Source: an uncultured Pelagibacteraceae bacterium
Lineage (GTDB): Bacteria > Pseudomonadota > Alphaproteobacteria > Pelagibacterales > Pelagibacteraceae
DNA length: 44,853 nt
Assembly (NCBI GenBank): GCA_902524235.1
Contig: CABZCF010000009.1
Coordinates: forward strand, 1 to 44,853
Direction of reading: 5' to 3'
In this document: piece by piece, positions 15,451 to 23,692 of the stretch
Layout of the letters: each line of letters opens with the position of its first letter
Position numbering within the stretch: position 1 is the stretch's first letter
The notes under the pieces: model-generated
Seen by the model: the letters and a program-made list of their open reading frames with translations, nothing else
Database searches by the model: none
Told to the model about the DNA's origin: nothing
Program-made: the position numbers and the translations under genes

Positions 15451-16146
15451 ATGAATATTTTTTATAAAATTAATAATTTAAGCTTTAGGGCTCAAAAATA
15501 CGTTTTTTTTCTTTTCATAGTAGTTTTTTCTATAGGTGTTGTTGAAGCCCTAGTTCTATCACCTGCAGATTATAAACAAAGTGATAGCGTTAGAATAATG
15601 TATGTTCATGTACCATCTGCATGGACATCTGTTGGGATATTTTCAGTGATAGCAATTTTATCCCTAGGAAACTTAATTTTTAAAAATAAATATTTTTTAA
15701 CAATTGCAAAAAGCTTAGCTCCGTCTGGTCTAATATTTAATATAATTGCTTTAGTTACTGGAGCAATATGGGGCAGACCTACTTGGGGCACTTGGTGGGC
15801 GTGGGATGCAAGAATAACTTCTATGTTAGTACTGTGCATTTTTTATATTCTCTACATTTTAAGTTGGAGAGTCTTTGAGAATAAAGAAAGCGTAAATAAA
15901 ATTACCTCTGTAATATCAATCTTAGGCTTGATAAATTTACCTATAATTAAATTTTCTGTAGAGTGGTGGACAACACTTCATCAACCCGCTTCAATTACTT
16001 TATCTGGATCTTCGATACATTCCTCAATGTTATTGCCATTGTTTATAATGACTGCGGCATTTGTACTTTTTTCCGTTCTAATATTTTTGATGAAATATAA
16101 TACAGAACTGATAAAGATTAAAAATAAAGGTCTAGATAGAATATGA
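15451..16146 (+). CDS. ccmC: Heme export/handling protein CcmC
   Basis: Inner-membrane component of system I cytochrome c maturation that loads heme onto CcmE. It has 231 aa and six membrane spans. Family marks are MYVHVPSAW with the first heme-ligand His, the tryptophan-rich WGTWWAWDARITSML, and WWTTLHQPASI with the second His. The start ATG is preceded by a 44-nt AT-rich stretch and the structured hairpin, with no Shine-Dalgarno. It overlaps ccmD by 4 bp (ATGA). ccmA and ccmB are not upstream in this window. Confidence 0.95.
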   Translation: MNIFYKINNLSFRAQKYVFFLFIVVFSIGVVEALVLSPADYKQSDSVRIMYVHVPSAWTSVGIFSVIAILSLGNLIFKNKYFLTIAKSLAPSGLIFNIIALVTGAIWGRPTWGTWWAWDARITSMLVLCIFYILYILSWRVFENKESVNKITSVISILGLINLPIIKFSVEWWTTLHQPASITLSGSSIHSSMLLPLFIMTAAFVLFSVLIFLMKYNTELIKIKNKGLDRI

Positions 16147-16376
16147 CATTTGAAATTATATCAATGAATGGATACGGCTTATATGTATGGTCTTCTTTTA
16201 TTTTTACTTTTATAAGCTTTTTTGTTCTATACCATGTGATAAAATTTCAATTAAAAAAAGAACAGGAAAAATTCAAATCTAAATATTTTGATTTAACTGA
16301 AGAAAAAACCGAGAACGTCAAAAAACAGAAGACTTATAGAGAAATATTGGCTTTTACAAATATATCAAAAATTTAA
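16143..16376 (+). CDS. ccmD: Heme exporter protein CcmD
   Basis: Small membrane protein of 77 aa with one N-terminal span (about 10-30, beginning GYGLYVWSSFIFTFISF), the classic CcmD pattern, then a Lys/Glu-rich cytoplasmic tail. In system I, CcmD joins the CcmABC complex and helps release heme-loaded CcmE. The tail is somewhat longer than in many homologues. Overlaps ccmC by 4 bp and is 12 bp from ccmE. Confidence 0.85.
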   Translation: MTFEIISMNGYGLYVWSSFIFTFISFFVLYHVIKFQLKKEQEKFKSKYFDLTEEKTENVKKQKTYREILAFTNISKI

Positions 16377-16388
16377 TTTTAAAAATAT

Positions 16389-16808
16389 ATGTTTGGTAAA
16401 AAAGTAAAACTGAGAATTATTTTCTTATCTTTTGCTCTTGTTTCACTAATTTTAATTGTATTTTTAATATTAAAATCATTAGAGGAAAATGTAGTTTACT
16501 TTAAGTCTCCAACGGAAATTAAAAATTTATCTGAATTAACAAAGAAAAAGGTACGAGTTGGAGGTATGGTTAAAAAAAACTCATTAGAGGTAAATTCTAA
16601 AGAAATCAGTTTTGTAATAACTGATTTTAAAAATGAGATAAAAGTAACTTATTCTGGAATAGTTCCCAACCTCTTTGAGGAGGAGAAAGGCGTAGTTGCT
16701 GAAGGTTTTATTCAAGACAGAAAATTTTTTGTTGCAAAAAAAATTTTAGCTAAGCATGATGAAAATTATATGCCTCCCGAAGTTAAAAAGGCATTAGAAA
16801 ATAACTAA
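16389..16808 (+). CDS. ccmE: Periplasmic heme chaperone CcmE
   Basis: Membrane-anchored heme chaperone of 139 aa that carries heme covalently to CcmFH. An N-terminal signal anchor (about 10-28) is followed by an OB-fold domain with [14 protein letters not shown] and [14 protein letters not shown]. The heme-attachment His lies in [14 protein letters not shown], followed by the conserved Tyr. Length is normal. The stop overlaps the ccmF start by one base (TAATG). Confidence 0.96.
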   Translation: MFGKKVKLRIIFLSFALVSLILIVFLILKSLEENVVYFKSPTEIKNLSELTKKKVRVGGMVKKNSLEVNSKEISFVITDFKNEIKVTYSGIVPNLFEEEKGVVAEGFIQDRKFFVAKKILAKHDENYMPPEVKKALENN

Positions 16809-18676
16809 TGATTAACCAACTAGGCAATTATTCTTTGGTATTTTGTGTTTTATTTTCTATATTTATAATTACTCAGTCAATAAGAGCAATCATTTCTAAA
16901 AATTCAAAATTTGATGGCATTTTTTATAATTTAGTTTTTTTACAACTTTTTCTAGTTGTATTTAGTTTTTTTTGTTTAGTTGTTAATTTCATAGTTTCAG
17001 ACTTTAGCAATGTAACCGTTTATAATAATTCTCATACATCTAAACCACTATTCTATAAAATATCAGGTGTTTGGGGAAATCACGAAGGTAGCTTGTTACT
17101 TTGGTTGCTTGTATTAATATTATTTTTATTTTTATTTATTTTAAATTCTAAAAAATCTGAAAATAGCTATAAATTATTAACAATATTATTTCAAGAAGTA
17201 ATCATATTTGGATTTTTGCTTTTTATAATCTTTACCTCAAACCCTTTTGAATATGTATTTCCAACTCCAATAGAGGGTCTAGGACTTAACCCAATTTTAC
17301 AAGATCCTGCGTTAGCCATTCATCCTCCTATTTTATATTTAGGATACGTTGGGACATCATTAGTATTTTCTTCATCTTTAGCTGCCACTGTAAACAAAAG
17401 TATTAACTCTGATTGGGCAAAACATATAAAGAAATGGATATTTGCATCATGGATATTTTTAACACTCGGCATAATGTTAGGTTCAATATGGGCTTATTAC
17501 GAACTTGGTTGGGGAGGATTTTGGTTTTGGGATCCTGTGGAAAATGTCTCCTTAATGCCATGGTTATGTTTAACAGCGTTATTACACTCAGTTTTAGTTT
17601 TAGAAAAAAGAAATTCATTGAAAAACTGGACAATCATACTTTCAATCGCAACTTTTGCATTAAGTATGAGTGGAACCTTTCTAGTAAGATCAGGGATTTT
17701 AAACTCAATACACACATTCGCAAATGATCCTTCAAGAGGTCTATTCATACTAATTTTTTTATTTATTTTAATTTTATTAGCAATAATTATTTACTTTTCA
17801 TATGAAATTAAAAATACTAATCCATCTAATAATTTTTTTTGGCTCAGTAAAGAAACTGCAGTTTTAATTAATAATTGGTTTATGATGTATTTTTTATCTG
17901 TGGTGTTAGTTGGAACATTATATCCAATTTTTTTAGAGGTAATCAGTAATGAAAAAATTTCAGTGGGTGCTCCATTTTATCACAAATTAATGGTTCCTTT
18001 TTTGATACCTTTTTTTATTTTTATGTCTATCGGACCTAGATTAAAATGGATTAAGGACAAGTTTACAAAAATAAATTACTATCAAATTTTAATACTTATT
18101 TTATCATTAGTTATATCTTACCTTATAGTTGAATATTCAGGCGTTAAATATCTTTTTTCAACTATATTAATTTCAACTTCAATTTTTTTATTTTATAGCA
18201 GTGCGAGTGATCTTGTTAAAAAAAATGTTCAGTTCCCCCAAAAAATTTCTCATTTTGCATTTAGCTTACTTATAATAAGTATTCTGGTTAATGGAATTTA
18301 TTCGAAAGAGATTAATTCAAATATGAAAGTTGGTGATAATCTTACTTTCATGAATAAAAAAATTGAGTTTAAAAGTATAAATTTTGAAAAACAGGATAAC
18401 TATAATTTGTTGAGAGGAAATTTTGAAATTACTGAAGAGGGAAAAATACCTATAAATTTTCAGCCAGAAATCAGGATATACGATCAACCCGTAATATCCA
18501 CTAGTGAAGCAGATATTAAGACAAATTTACTGAACGATAACTTTATTGTATTTAGTTTGCTAAAGGAGGGAGAGGTGTTTAACGTAAGATATCAACAAAA
18601 ACCCTTCATGATCTGGATTTGGATATCACTTATCATGTTAGCTTTTGGAGGCAGTTTAGCTTTAATTAAAAAATGA
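16808..18676 (+). CDS. ccmF: Cytochrome c heme lyase subunit CcmF
   Basis: Large polytopic inner-membrane protein of 622 aa that ligates heme to apocytochrome c together with CcmH. Key features are VWGNHEGSLLLWLL, the heme-handling tryptophan-rich ELGWGGFWFWDPVENVSLMP, HSVLVLEKR and the start of a C-terminal periplasmic domain after about residue 500. The last segment contains one more span (IWISLIMLAFGGSLAL). Slightly shorter than many homologues (about 650 aa) but intact. ATGA overlap with ccmG. Confidence 0.96.
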   Translation: MINQLGNYSLVFCVLFSIFIITQSIRAIISKNSKFDGIFYNLVFLQLFLVVFSFFCLVVNFIVSDFSNVTVYNNSHTSKPLFYKISGVWGNHEGSLLLWLLVLILFLFLFILNSKKSENSYKLLTILFQEVIIFGFLLFIIFTSNPFEYVFPTPIEGLGLNPILQDPALAIHPPILYLGYVGTSLVFSSSLAATVNKSINSDWAKHIKKWIFASWIFLTLGIMLGSIWAYYELGWGGFWFWDPVENVSLMPWLCLTALLHSVLVLEKRNSLKNWTIILSIATFALSMSGTFLVRSGILNSIHTFANDPSRGLFILIFLFILILLAIIIYFSYEIKNTNPSNNFFWLSKETAVLINNWFMMYFLSVVLVGTLYPIFLEVISNEKISVGAPFYHKLMVPFLIPFFIFMSIGPRLKWIKDKFTKINYYQILILILSLVISYLIVEYSGVKYLFSTILISTSIFLFYSSASDLVKKNVQFPQKISHFAFSLLIISILVNGIYSKEINSNMKVGDNLTFMNKKIEFKSINFEKQDNYNLLRGNFEITEEGKIPINFQPEIRIYDQPVISTSEADIKTNLLNDNFIVFSLLKEGEVFNVRYQQKPFMIWIWISLIMLAFGGSLALIKK

Positions 18677-19203
18677 AATTTAAAAAATTAAATTTAGTTT
18701 TAATATTATCAATAACAATTTTAGTTTTTTTTGCTTTGTATTTAGGTATGAAAAAACAAAATTTGTATACCACGGATCATATCGTAAATAAAAAAATGCC
18801 TAACTTAATAAGTACAGAACTTTTTACTGGAAAAGAAACAAATATAAGTGAATTAGTTACAAAAGAAAAGTTTACAATTTTAAATATATGGGCATCTTGG
18901 TGTGCACCTTGTAGGTCTGAGCATAAACATCTAATTACTCTTTCTTCTAATAATAATTCAAAAATAGTTGGTTTGAATTATAAAGATAAGATTGAAAATG
19001 CTAAATCTTTTATATCACAATTAGGTAATCCATATGATCATATACTATTAGATAAAAAAGGTTTTATTTCAATTGATATAGGTGCATACGGTGTTCCAGA
19101 GACATATATAATCGATAACACAAATAACAAAATTATAAAAAAATATCTTGGACCTATTGATGAGTTTATTTTAAAAGAAATTATAAATATATTAAATTCA
19201 TGA
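18673..19203 (+). CDS. ccmG: Thiol:disulfide interchange protein CcmG/DsbE
   Basis: Membrane-anchored periplasmic thioredoxin of 176 aa that reduces the apocytochrome haem-binding thiols. An N-terminal anchor (about 8-24) is followed by a thioredoxin fold with active site WASWCAPCRSEH. Downstream, GAYGVPETYIID holds the cis-Pro element of the family. ATGA overlaps on both sides (ccmF and ccmH) make translation coupled. Confidence 0.95.
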   Translation: MKFKKLNLVLILSITILVFFALYLGMKKQNLYTTDHIVNKKMPNLISTELFTGKETNISELVTKEKFTILNIWASWCAPCRSEHKHLITLSSNNNSKIVGLNYKDKIENAKSFISQLGNPYDHILLDKKGFISIDIGAYGVPETYIIDNTNNKIIKKYLGPIDEFILKEIINILNS

Positions 19204-19586
19204 AAAAAATTTTTAAATTAATAACCTTTTCTTTTTTATTTTTAATACTAATTAATAATTCAGTTTTAGCTGATAATAAAATTAGCAAAGTTGACTCAAT
19301 TTCAAAAAATTTAAGATGTTTAATCTGCCAAGGTCAATCTGTGTATGACTCGCAATCTGAATTTGCGATAAGTGTTAAAGATTTAATTAAAAAAAAAATT
19401 GAGGAGGGTAACTCAGACAATGATATTTATGAATATTTGAAAAATAAATATGGTGACTGGATAATGTATGAACCTAAATTAGACAAAAAAACACTTCTTC
19501 TTTGGATATTACCGTTGATTTTGTTTGTTTTTGGTGGTCTATTAATATTCAAAAAAGCATTTATAAATTATAATAAAAATGTTTAA
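19200..19586 (+). CDS. ccmH: Cytochrome c maturation protein CcmH/CycL
   Basis: Periplasmic thiol-reducing subunit of the heme lyase, 128 aa. A signal sequence (ending LADN) is followed by the redox motif LRCLICQGQSVYDSQSE and then YLKNKYGDWIMYEPKL. A C-terminal span (about 100-120) anchors it. Only the CcmH redox domain is present; the TPR-containing CcmI domain found fused or downstream in many species is absent here. Overlaps the PagL-like gene by 8 bp. Confidence 0.94.
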   Translation: MKKIFKLITFSFLFLILINNSVLADNKISKVDSISKNLRCLICQGQSVYDSQSEFAISVKDLIKKKIEEGNSDNDIYEYLKNKYGDWIMYEPKLDKKTLLLWILPLILFVFGGLLIFKKAFINYNKNV

Positions 19587-20088
19587 ATTTTTAAAAATAT
19601 TTGTACTTTATTTCTTTCTTTCTTTGCCTGTATATGCTGAAGAACAGAATAAATTTGAAAGTGACCATCAGTGGAATTTTTATTCCGGGATGTTTGATTT
19701 CAGTGATGATGGTGCAAAATCTACTTTATTTGGAATTCAACATCAGAATGAAAATCTTCTACGAGATAGTTTTCTAGGGACTCTTTCTCCTGTTACAGGT
19801 TTTATGCTGACAGCCGATAATGCAACTTATTTCTATACTGGTATACAAGCTGAATATAAACTTGGTTTTGTCAACTTTGTACCGAGCTTTACTCCTGGTT
19901 TATATGGCGAAGGTGATGGGAAAGATTTGGGACACCTAATCGAATTTAAGAGTGAAGTACAATTATCCTTAGATTTATTTAAAAATTCTCAACTCGGTCT
20001 ATCTTATAACCATATTTCTAATGCAAGTATTGGAGATAAAAATCCTGGGGCAAATAGTTATATGTTCAATTTTCTTCAAAAGTTTTAA
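19579..20088 (+). CDS. PagL-like lipid A 3-O-deacylase / acyloxyacyl hydrolase
   Basis: Outer-membrane beta-barrel-type protein of 169 aa. A signal peptide (about 1-20, ending VYA) precedes alternating strands. The C-terminal signature LGLSYNHISNASIGDKNPG carries the catalytic His and Ser of PagL, and the final Phe fits outer-membrane export. PagL removes the 3-O-linked acyl chain of lipid A. Its start lies within the end of ccmH (8-bp overlap), so it is expressed with the cytochrome maturation operon. A third residue (Glu or similar) of the catalytic site could not be located by eye. Confidence 0.78.
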   Translation: MFKFLKIFVLYFFLSLPVYAEEQNKFESDHQWNFYSGMFDFSDDGAKSTLFGIQHQNENLLRDSFLGTLSPVTGFMLTADNATYFYTGIQAEYKLGFVNFVPSFTPGLYGEGDGKDLGHLIEFKSEVQLSLDLFKNSQLGLSYNHISNASIGDKNPGANSYMFNFLQKF

Positions 20089-20097
20089 AGAAACTTT

Positions 20098-21246
20098 ATG
20101 AGCTTAAAAAATTGTCATAACTTTCAAGATTTTAGGAATCTTGCAAAAAGAAAATTACCATCACCAATATTTCACTATATTGATGGAGCAGCAGATGATG
20201 AAATAACTTATAACAGAAATACTTCTGCTTTTAATGATGTAGATCTAGTACCAAATGTTTTAAGAGGAGTTGAGAAGGTTGATTTGTCCACTACCATTTT
20301 TGGTAAAAAACTTGACTTACCTTTTTATTGCTCACCAACAGCATTACAAAGACTATTTCATTACGAAGGTGAAAGAGCTGTGGGTAAAGCAGCAAAAAAA
20401 TTTAATACAATGTTTGGAGTTTCTGCTTTAGCAACTGTGAGTGTTGAGGAGATATCATCTTTGATTGATACTCCAAAAATGTTTCAATTTTATTTCCATA
20501 AAGATAGAGGGTTAAACGACTCATGTTTAGAAAGAGCTAAAGCTGCAAAATTTGATGTAATGGCTTTAACAGTTGATACTATAACCGGTGGTAATCGTGA
20601 AAGAGATTTAAGAACCGGTTTTACTTCACCTCCAAAACTAACACTTGCGAGTTTATTTAGCTTTGCGACAAAACCAATGTGGGGCATTAATTATGTAACG
20701 AGAGGAAAGTTCGAATTACCTCATTTACAAGATTATGTAAAAGAGGGCACTAGTACTAATACATCAATAGGAAACTATTTTTCTACTATGTTAGATCAAT
20801 CTATGAACTGGAATGATGCAGAAAAACTTTGCGCGCAATGGGGAGGACATTTTGCTTTGAAGGGAATTATGAGTGTAGAGGATGCAAAAAAAGCAGTTGA
20901 TATTGGTTGTACAGGAATAATGGTTTCAAATCACGGAGGAAGACAGCTAGATGGAGCTAGATCACCGTTCGATCAACTGGCAGAGATAGTAGATGCAGTA
21001 GGTGATAAAATTGACGTTATTTGTGAAGGAGGTTTTCAAAGAGGTACACACATGTTAAAAGCTTTATCATTAGGTGCAAAAGCATGTGCTGGAGGACGGT
21101 TATACCTTTATGCATTAGCTGCAGCAGGACAAGCTGGTGTTGAAAGAGCTCTAGGACAGTACAAAACTGAGTTAGAAAGAGATATGAAATTAATGGGTTG
21201 TACAAAAATAAGTGACCTAAGTAGAAATAATTTAAGATTTAGATAG
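20098..21246 (+). CDS. FMN-dependent alpha-hydroxy-acid oxidizing protein (LldD/glycolate-oxidase family), copy 1
   Basis: FMN TIM-barrel enzyme of 382 aa oxidising L-2-hydroxyacids such as lactate or glycolate. Family marks are SPIFHYIDGAADDE, MALTVDTITGGNRERD, and the catalytic His/Arg signature SNHGGRQLDG. The usual D-G-G-V-R-R-G segment reads EGGFQRG (Glu310), so the Asp and first Arg of this FMN-binding motif are replaced, while the following G-G-R-L-Y-L-Y keeps its Arg. It starts 9 bp after the PagL-like gene and is followed 2 bp later by a paralogue. Substrate not determinable. Confidence 0.85.
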   Translation: MSLKNCHNFQDFRNLAKRKLPSPIFHYIDGAADDEITYNRNTSAFNDVDLVPNVLRGVEKVDLSTTIFGKKLDLPFYCSPTALQRLFHYEGERAVGKAAKKFNTMFGVSALATVSVEEISSLIDTPKMFQFYFHKDRGLNDSCLERAKAAKFDVMALTVDTITGGNRERDLRTGFTSPPKLTLASLFSFATKPMWGINYVTRGKFELPHLQDYVKEGTSTNTSIGNYFSTMLDQSMNWNDAEKLCAQWGGHFALKGIMSVEDAKKAVDIGCTGIMVSNHGGRQLDGARSPFDQLAEIVDAVGDKIDVICEGGFQRGTHMLKALSLGAKACAGGRLYLYALAAAGQAGVERALGQYKTELERDMKLMGCTKISDLSRNNLRFR

Positions 21247-21248
21247 TC

Positions 21249-22400
21249 ATGGGAGTTCATGACTGCCTCAATTTTGAGGATTTCCGAAATTTAGCAAAAA
21301 AAAAACTTCCTAGCCCAATTTTTCATTACATAGATGGCGGTGCAGATGATGAATCAACTTTAAAAAGAAATACAGAATCATTTAAAGACTGTGATCTAAT
21401 TCCAAATGTGTTAGCAAGTGTTGGAAAGCCTGATTTATCAACAACTCTATTTGGACGAAAAATTGATATGCCAATTTTTCTTTCTCCTGCTGCAATGCAA
21501 AGACTCTATCATCCAGATGGAGATAGAGCATCAGCAATAGCAGCTAATAAATTCGGTACCTTTTATAGCATGTCCTCTATGGGCAATAATACTATTGAGG
21601 AGATATCTAATATTTCAAGTGGACCAAAACTTTTTCAGCTTTATGTTCATAAAGATAGATCCATATCCGACGATTTAATTGAAAGGTCTAAAAGATCAGG
21701 ATTCGATGCAATGTGTTTAACAGTAGATACACTAGTTGCAGGTAATAGAGAAAAGGACCATAAAACAGGATTTACAACTCCACCAAAATTCACTTTTCAG
21801 AGTTTAATTAGTTTTGCAATGAGGCCAAGATGGGTGTTCAACTATCTAACTGGTAAAAAATTTGAATTATCAAATGTAAAAAAAAAAACAGATAAAGGAA
21901 CAAATATTTCAAAGTCAGTAATTGAGTATATAAATGAGCAATATGATCCTGCTATGGGATGGAAAGATGCAGAATATTGTGCAAAAAAATGGAATGGCCC
22001 ATTTGCGTTAAAAGGCGTAATGTCAGTTGAGGACGCAAAGAGAGCAATTGATATTGGATGTACAGCAATTATGATATCAAATCATGGAGGAAGACAATTG
22101 GATGGATCTAGGTCACCATTCGATCAAGTTAAAGCAATTTCTGATGCTGTAGGAGATAAACTTGAAATTATATTAGACGGAGGTGTGAGAAGAGGAACTC
22201 ATGTCTTGAAAGCGATCGCGGCAGGGGCAAAAGCATGTAGTTTTGGAAAGATGTTTCTGTTCTCTTTAGCCGCAGGTGGACAGCAAGGTGTTGAACACTT
22301 ATTAAAGATCATGCGTGAAGAAATTAATAGAAATATGGTTTTAATGGGGTGCAAAAATTTGAAAGAGTTAAATAGTTCAAAAATAATTTATAGAAAGTAA
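21249..22400 (+). CDS. FMN-dependent alpha-hydroxy-acid oxidizing protein, copy 2
   Basis: Tandem paralogue of the preceding gene, 383 aa, sharing the same start pattern (CLNFEDFRNLAKKKLPSPIF) and catalytic ISNHGGRQLDGSRSPFDQ. The FMN-phosphate motif is canonical here (DGGVRRGTHVLKA), but the later G-R-P equivalent reads SFGKMFLF with Arg replaced by Lys. The two copies have therefore diverged at different FMN contacts, which argues for two substrates rather than dosage. Co-transcribed with copy 1 (2-bp gap). A 91-bp gap without genes follows. Confidence 0.86.
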   Translation: MGVHDCLNFEDFRNLAKKKLPSPIFHYIDGGADDESTLKRNTESFKDCDLIPNVLASVGKPDLSTTLFGRKIDMPIFLSPAAMQRLYHPDGDRASAIAANKFGTFYSMSSMGNNTIEEISNISSGPKLFQLYVHKDRSISDDLIERSKRSGFDAMCLTVDTLVAGNREKDHKTGFTTPPKFTFQSLISFAMRPRWVFNYLTGKKFELSNVKKKTDKGTNISKSVIEYINEQYDPAMGWKDAEYCAKKWNGPFALKGVMSVEDAKRAIDIGCTAIMISNHGGRQLDGSRSPFDQVKAISDAVGDKLEIILDGGVRRGTHVLKAIAAGAKACSFGKMFLFSLAAGGQQGVEHLLKIMREEINRNMVLMGCKNLKELNSSKIIYRK

Positions 22401-22491
22401 TATAAATTATAAAAGTTTTATTAGACAGTTGGCATTTTTTAAGCTAATTTTTAAAAAAAATTAATCAAATATTTACGAAAGGTAAAATAAA

Positions 22492-23655
22492 ATGAAGTTG
22501 GCTACAAATTTAAATAGACTAGGTACAGAAACCGCTTTTAGTGTATTGGCTGAAGCAAAAGCTTTGGAGGCAAAGGGGAACCCTATGATACACTTAGGTT
22601 TAGGCCAACCTGATTTTAAAACACCAAAACACGTCGTTGACGCTGCAAAAAAAGCGTTAGATGACGGTCATCATGGATACGTAATGTCAAACGGAATACC
22701 AGAATGCCGACAAGCAGTTACTAGATGGATTAAAAGAAGATATAATGCAGATGTTGATTTTGAAAGAATTTTAATAATGCCTGGTGGCAAACCAACCATG
22801 AGTTATGCAATACAATGTTTTGGTGAACCAGGAGCAGAGATAATTCACCCTACACCTGCTTTCCCTATATATGAGTCTATGATAAATTATACAGGATCGA
22901 CTCCTGTTCCATATGATCTGACTGAAGATAAAGATTTAAAATTTAACCCTGAAAAAATTTTATCATTGATTACTGATAAGACTAGATTGCTAATTTTAAT
23001 TAACCCAAATAACCCAACTGGAAGTTTTGTAGAAAAAGAGTCAATTGATGTTTTAGCTGAAGGATTAAAAAAGCATCCGCATGTTACTATTTTAAGCGAT
23101 GAAATTTATAGTAGACAAATTTTTGATAACAAAGAAATGCCATCTTTTTTTCATTACCCAGAGCTTCGTGAGAGATTAATAGTCTTAGAAGGTTGGAGCA
23201 AAGCGTATTCTATGACTGGATGGAGATTAGGCTGGAGTTTTTGGCCTAAAGAATTAGTTGAACATGTTAATAAGCTTTTAATTAACAGTGTATCCTGTGT
23301 TAATGCTGCAGCGCAGTTTGCTGGTATAGCAGCCCTTGATGGACCAGATGATTCAATCGACGAAATGATGGTTAAGTTTACACAAAGAAGAGACTTAATT
23401 CATAAAGGACTTAATGAATTGCCTGGAGTCGAATGTAGTTTGCCAGGTGGTGCTTTTTACGCATTTCCAAAAGTAACTGGAACAGGAATGAGCGGTGCAG
23501 AATTTTGTAAAAAAGCCATGCATGAGGCTGGAGTTGCAATAGTTCCAGGTACAGCATTTGGTAAAACCTGTAATGAATATGTAAGATTTAGTTTTGCAGC
23601 ATCTAGAGACAATATTTCTCAAGCATTAGAGAATATTAAAAAGATGTTGGGATAA
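22492..23655 (+). CDS. Pyridoxal-phosphate aminotransferase (class I/II)
   Basis: Fold-type I aminotransferase of 387 aa. Visible features are LGLGQPDFKTPKHV (substrate/entry loop), INPNNPTGS, ILSDEIYSRQIF (PLP-binding Asp and Tyr) and the Schiff-base Lys in GWSKAYSMTGWRLGW. The C-terminal YVRFSFAASRDNI carries the substrate-carboxylate Arg. It resembles aspartate/aromatic or alanine-type enzymes; the exact amino donor is not clear. Surrounded by 2-hydroxyacid enzymes, so it may aminate the 2-oxoacids they make (inference). Weak Shine-Dalgarno GAAAGGT precedes the ATG. Confidence 0.9.
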   Translation: MKLATNLNRLGTETAFSVLAEAKALEAKGNPMIHLGLGQPDFKTPKHVVDAAKKALDDGHHGYVMSNGIPECRQAVTRWIKRRYNADVDFERILIMPGGKPTMSYAIQCFGEPGAEIIHPTPAFPIYESMINYTGSTPVPYDLTEDKDLKFNPEKILSLITDKTRLLILINPNNPTGSFVEKESIDVLAEGLKKHPHVTILSDEIYSRQIFDNKEMPSFFHYPELRERLIVLEGWSKAYSMTGWRLGWSFWPKELVEHVNKLLINSVSCVNAAAQFAGIAALDGPDDSIDEMMVKFTQRRDLIHKGLNELPGVECSLPGGAFYAFPKVTGTGMSGAEFCKKAMHEAGVAIVPGTAFGKTCNEYVRFSFAASRDNISQALENIKKMLG

Positions 23656-23692
23656 TTTAAATTTTCTTATAATCTATGTTCATTAAATTATT

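Noticed and set aside
17413-17748. Overlapping ORFs in other frames of ccmF
   Set aside because: They share the tryptophan-rich heme-handling segment's DNA in wrong frames; no start signals or motifs.
21249-22400. Copy 2 hydroxyacid oxidase as a decaying pseudogene
   Set aside because: The frame is intact at full length with the catalytic signature kept, and its FMN motif is more canonical than that of copy 1.
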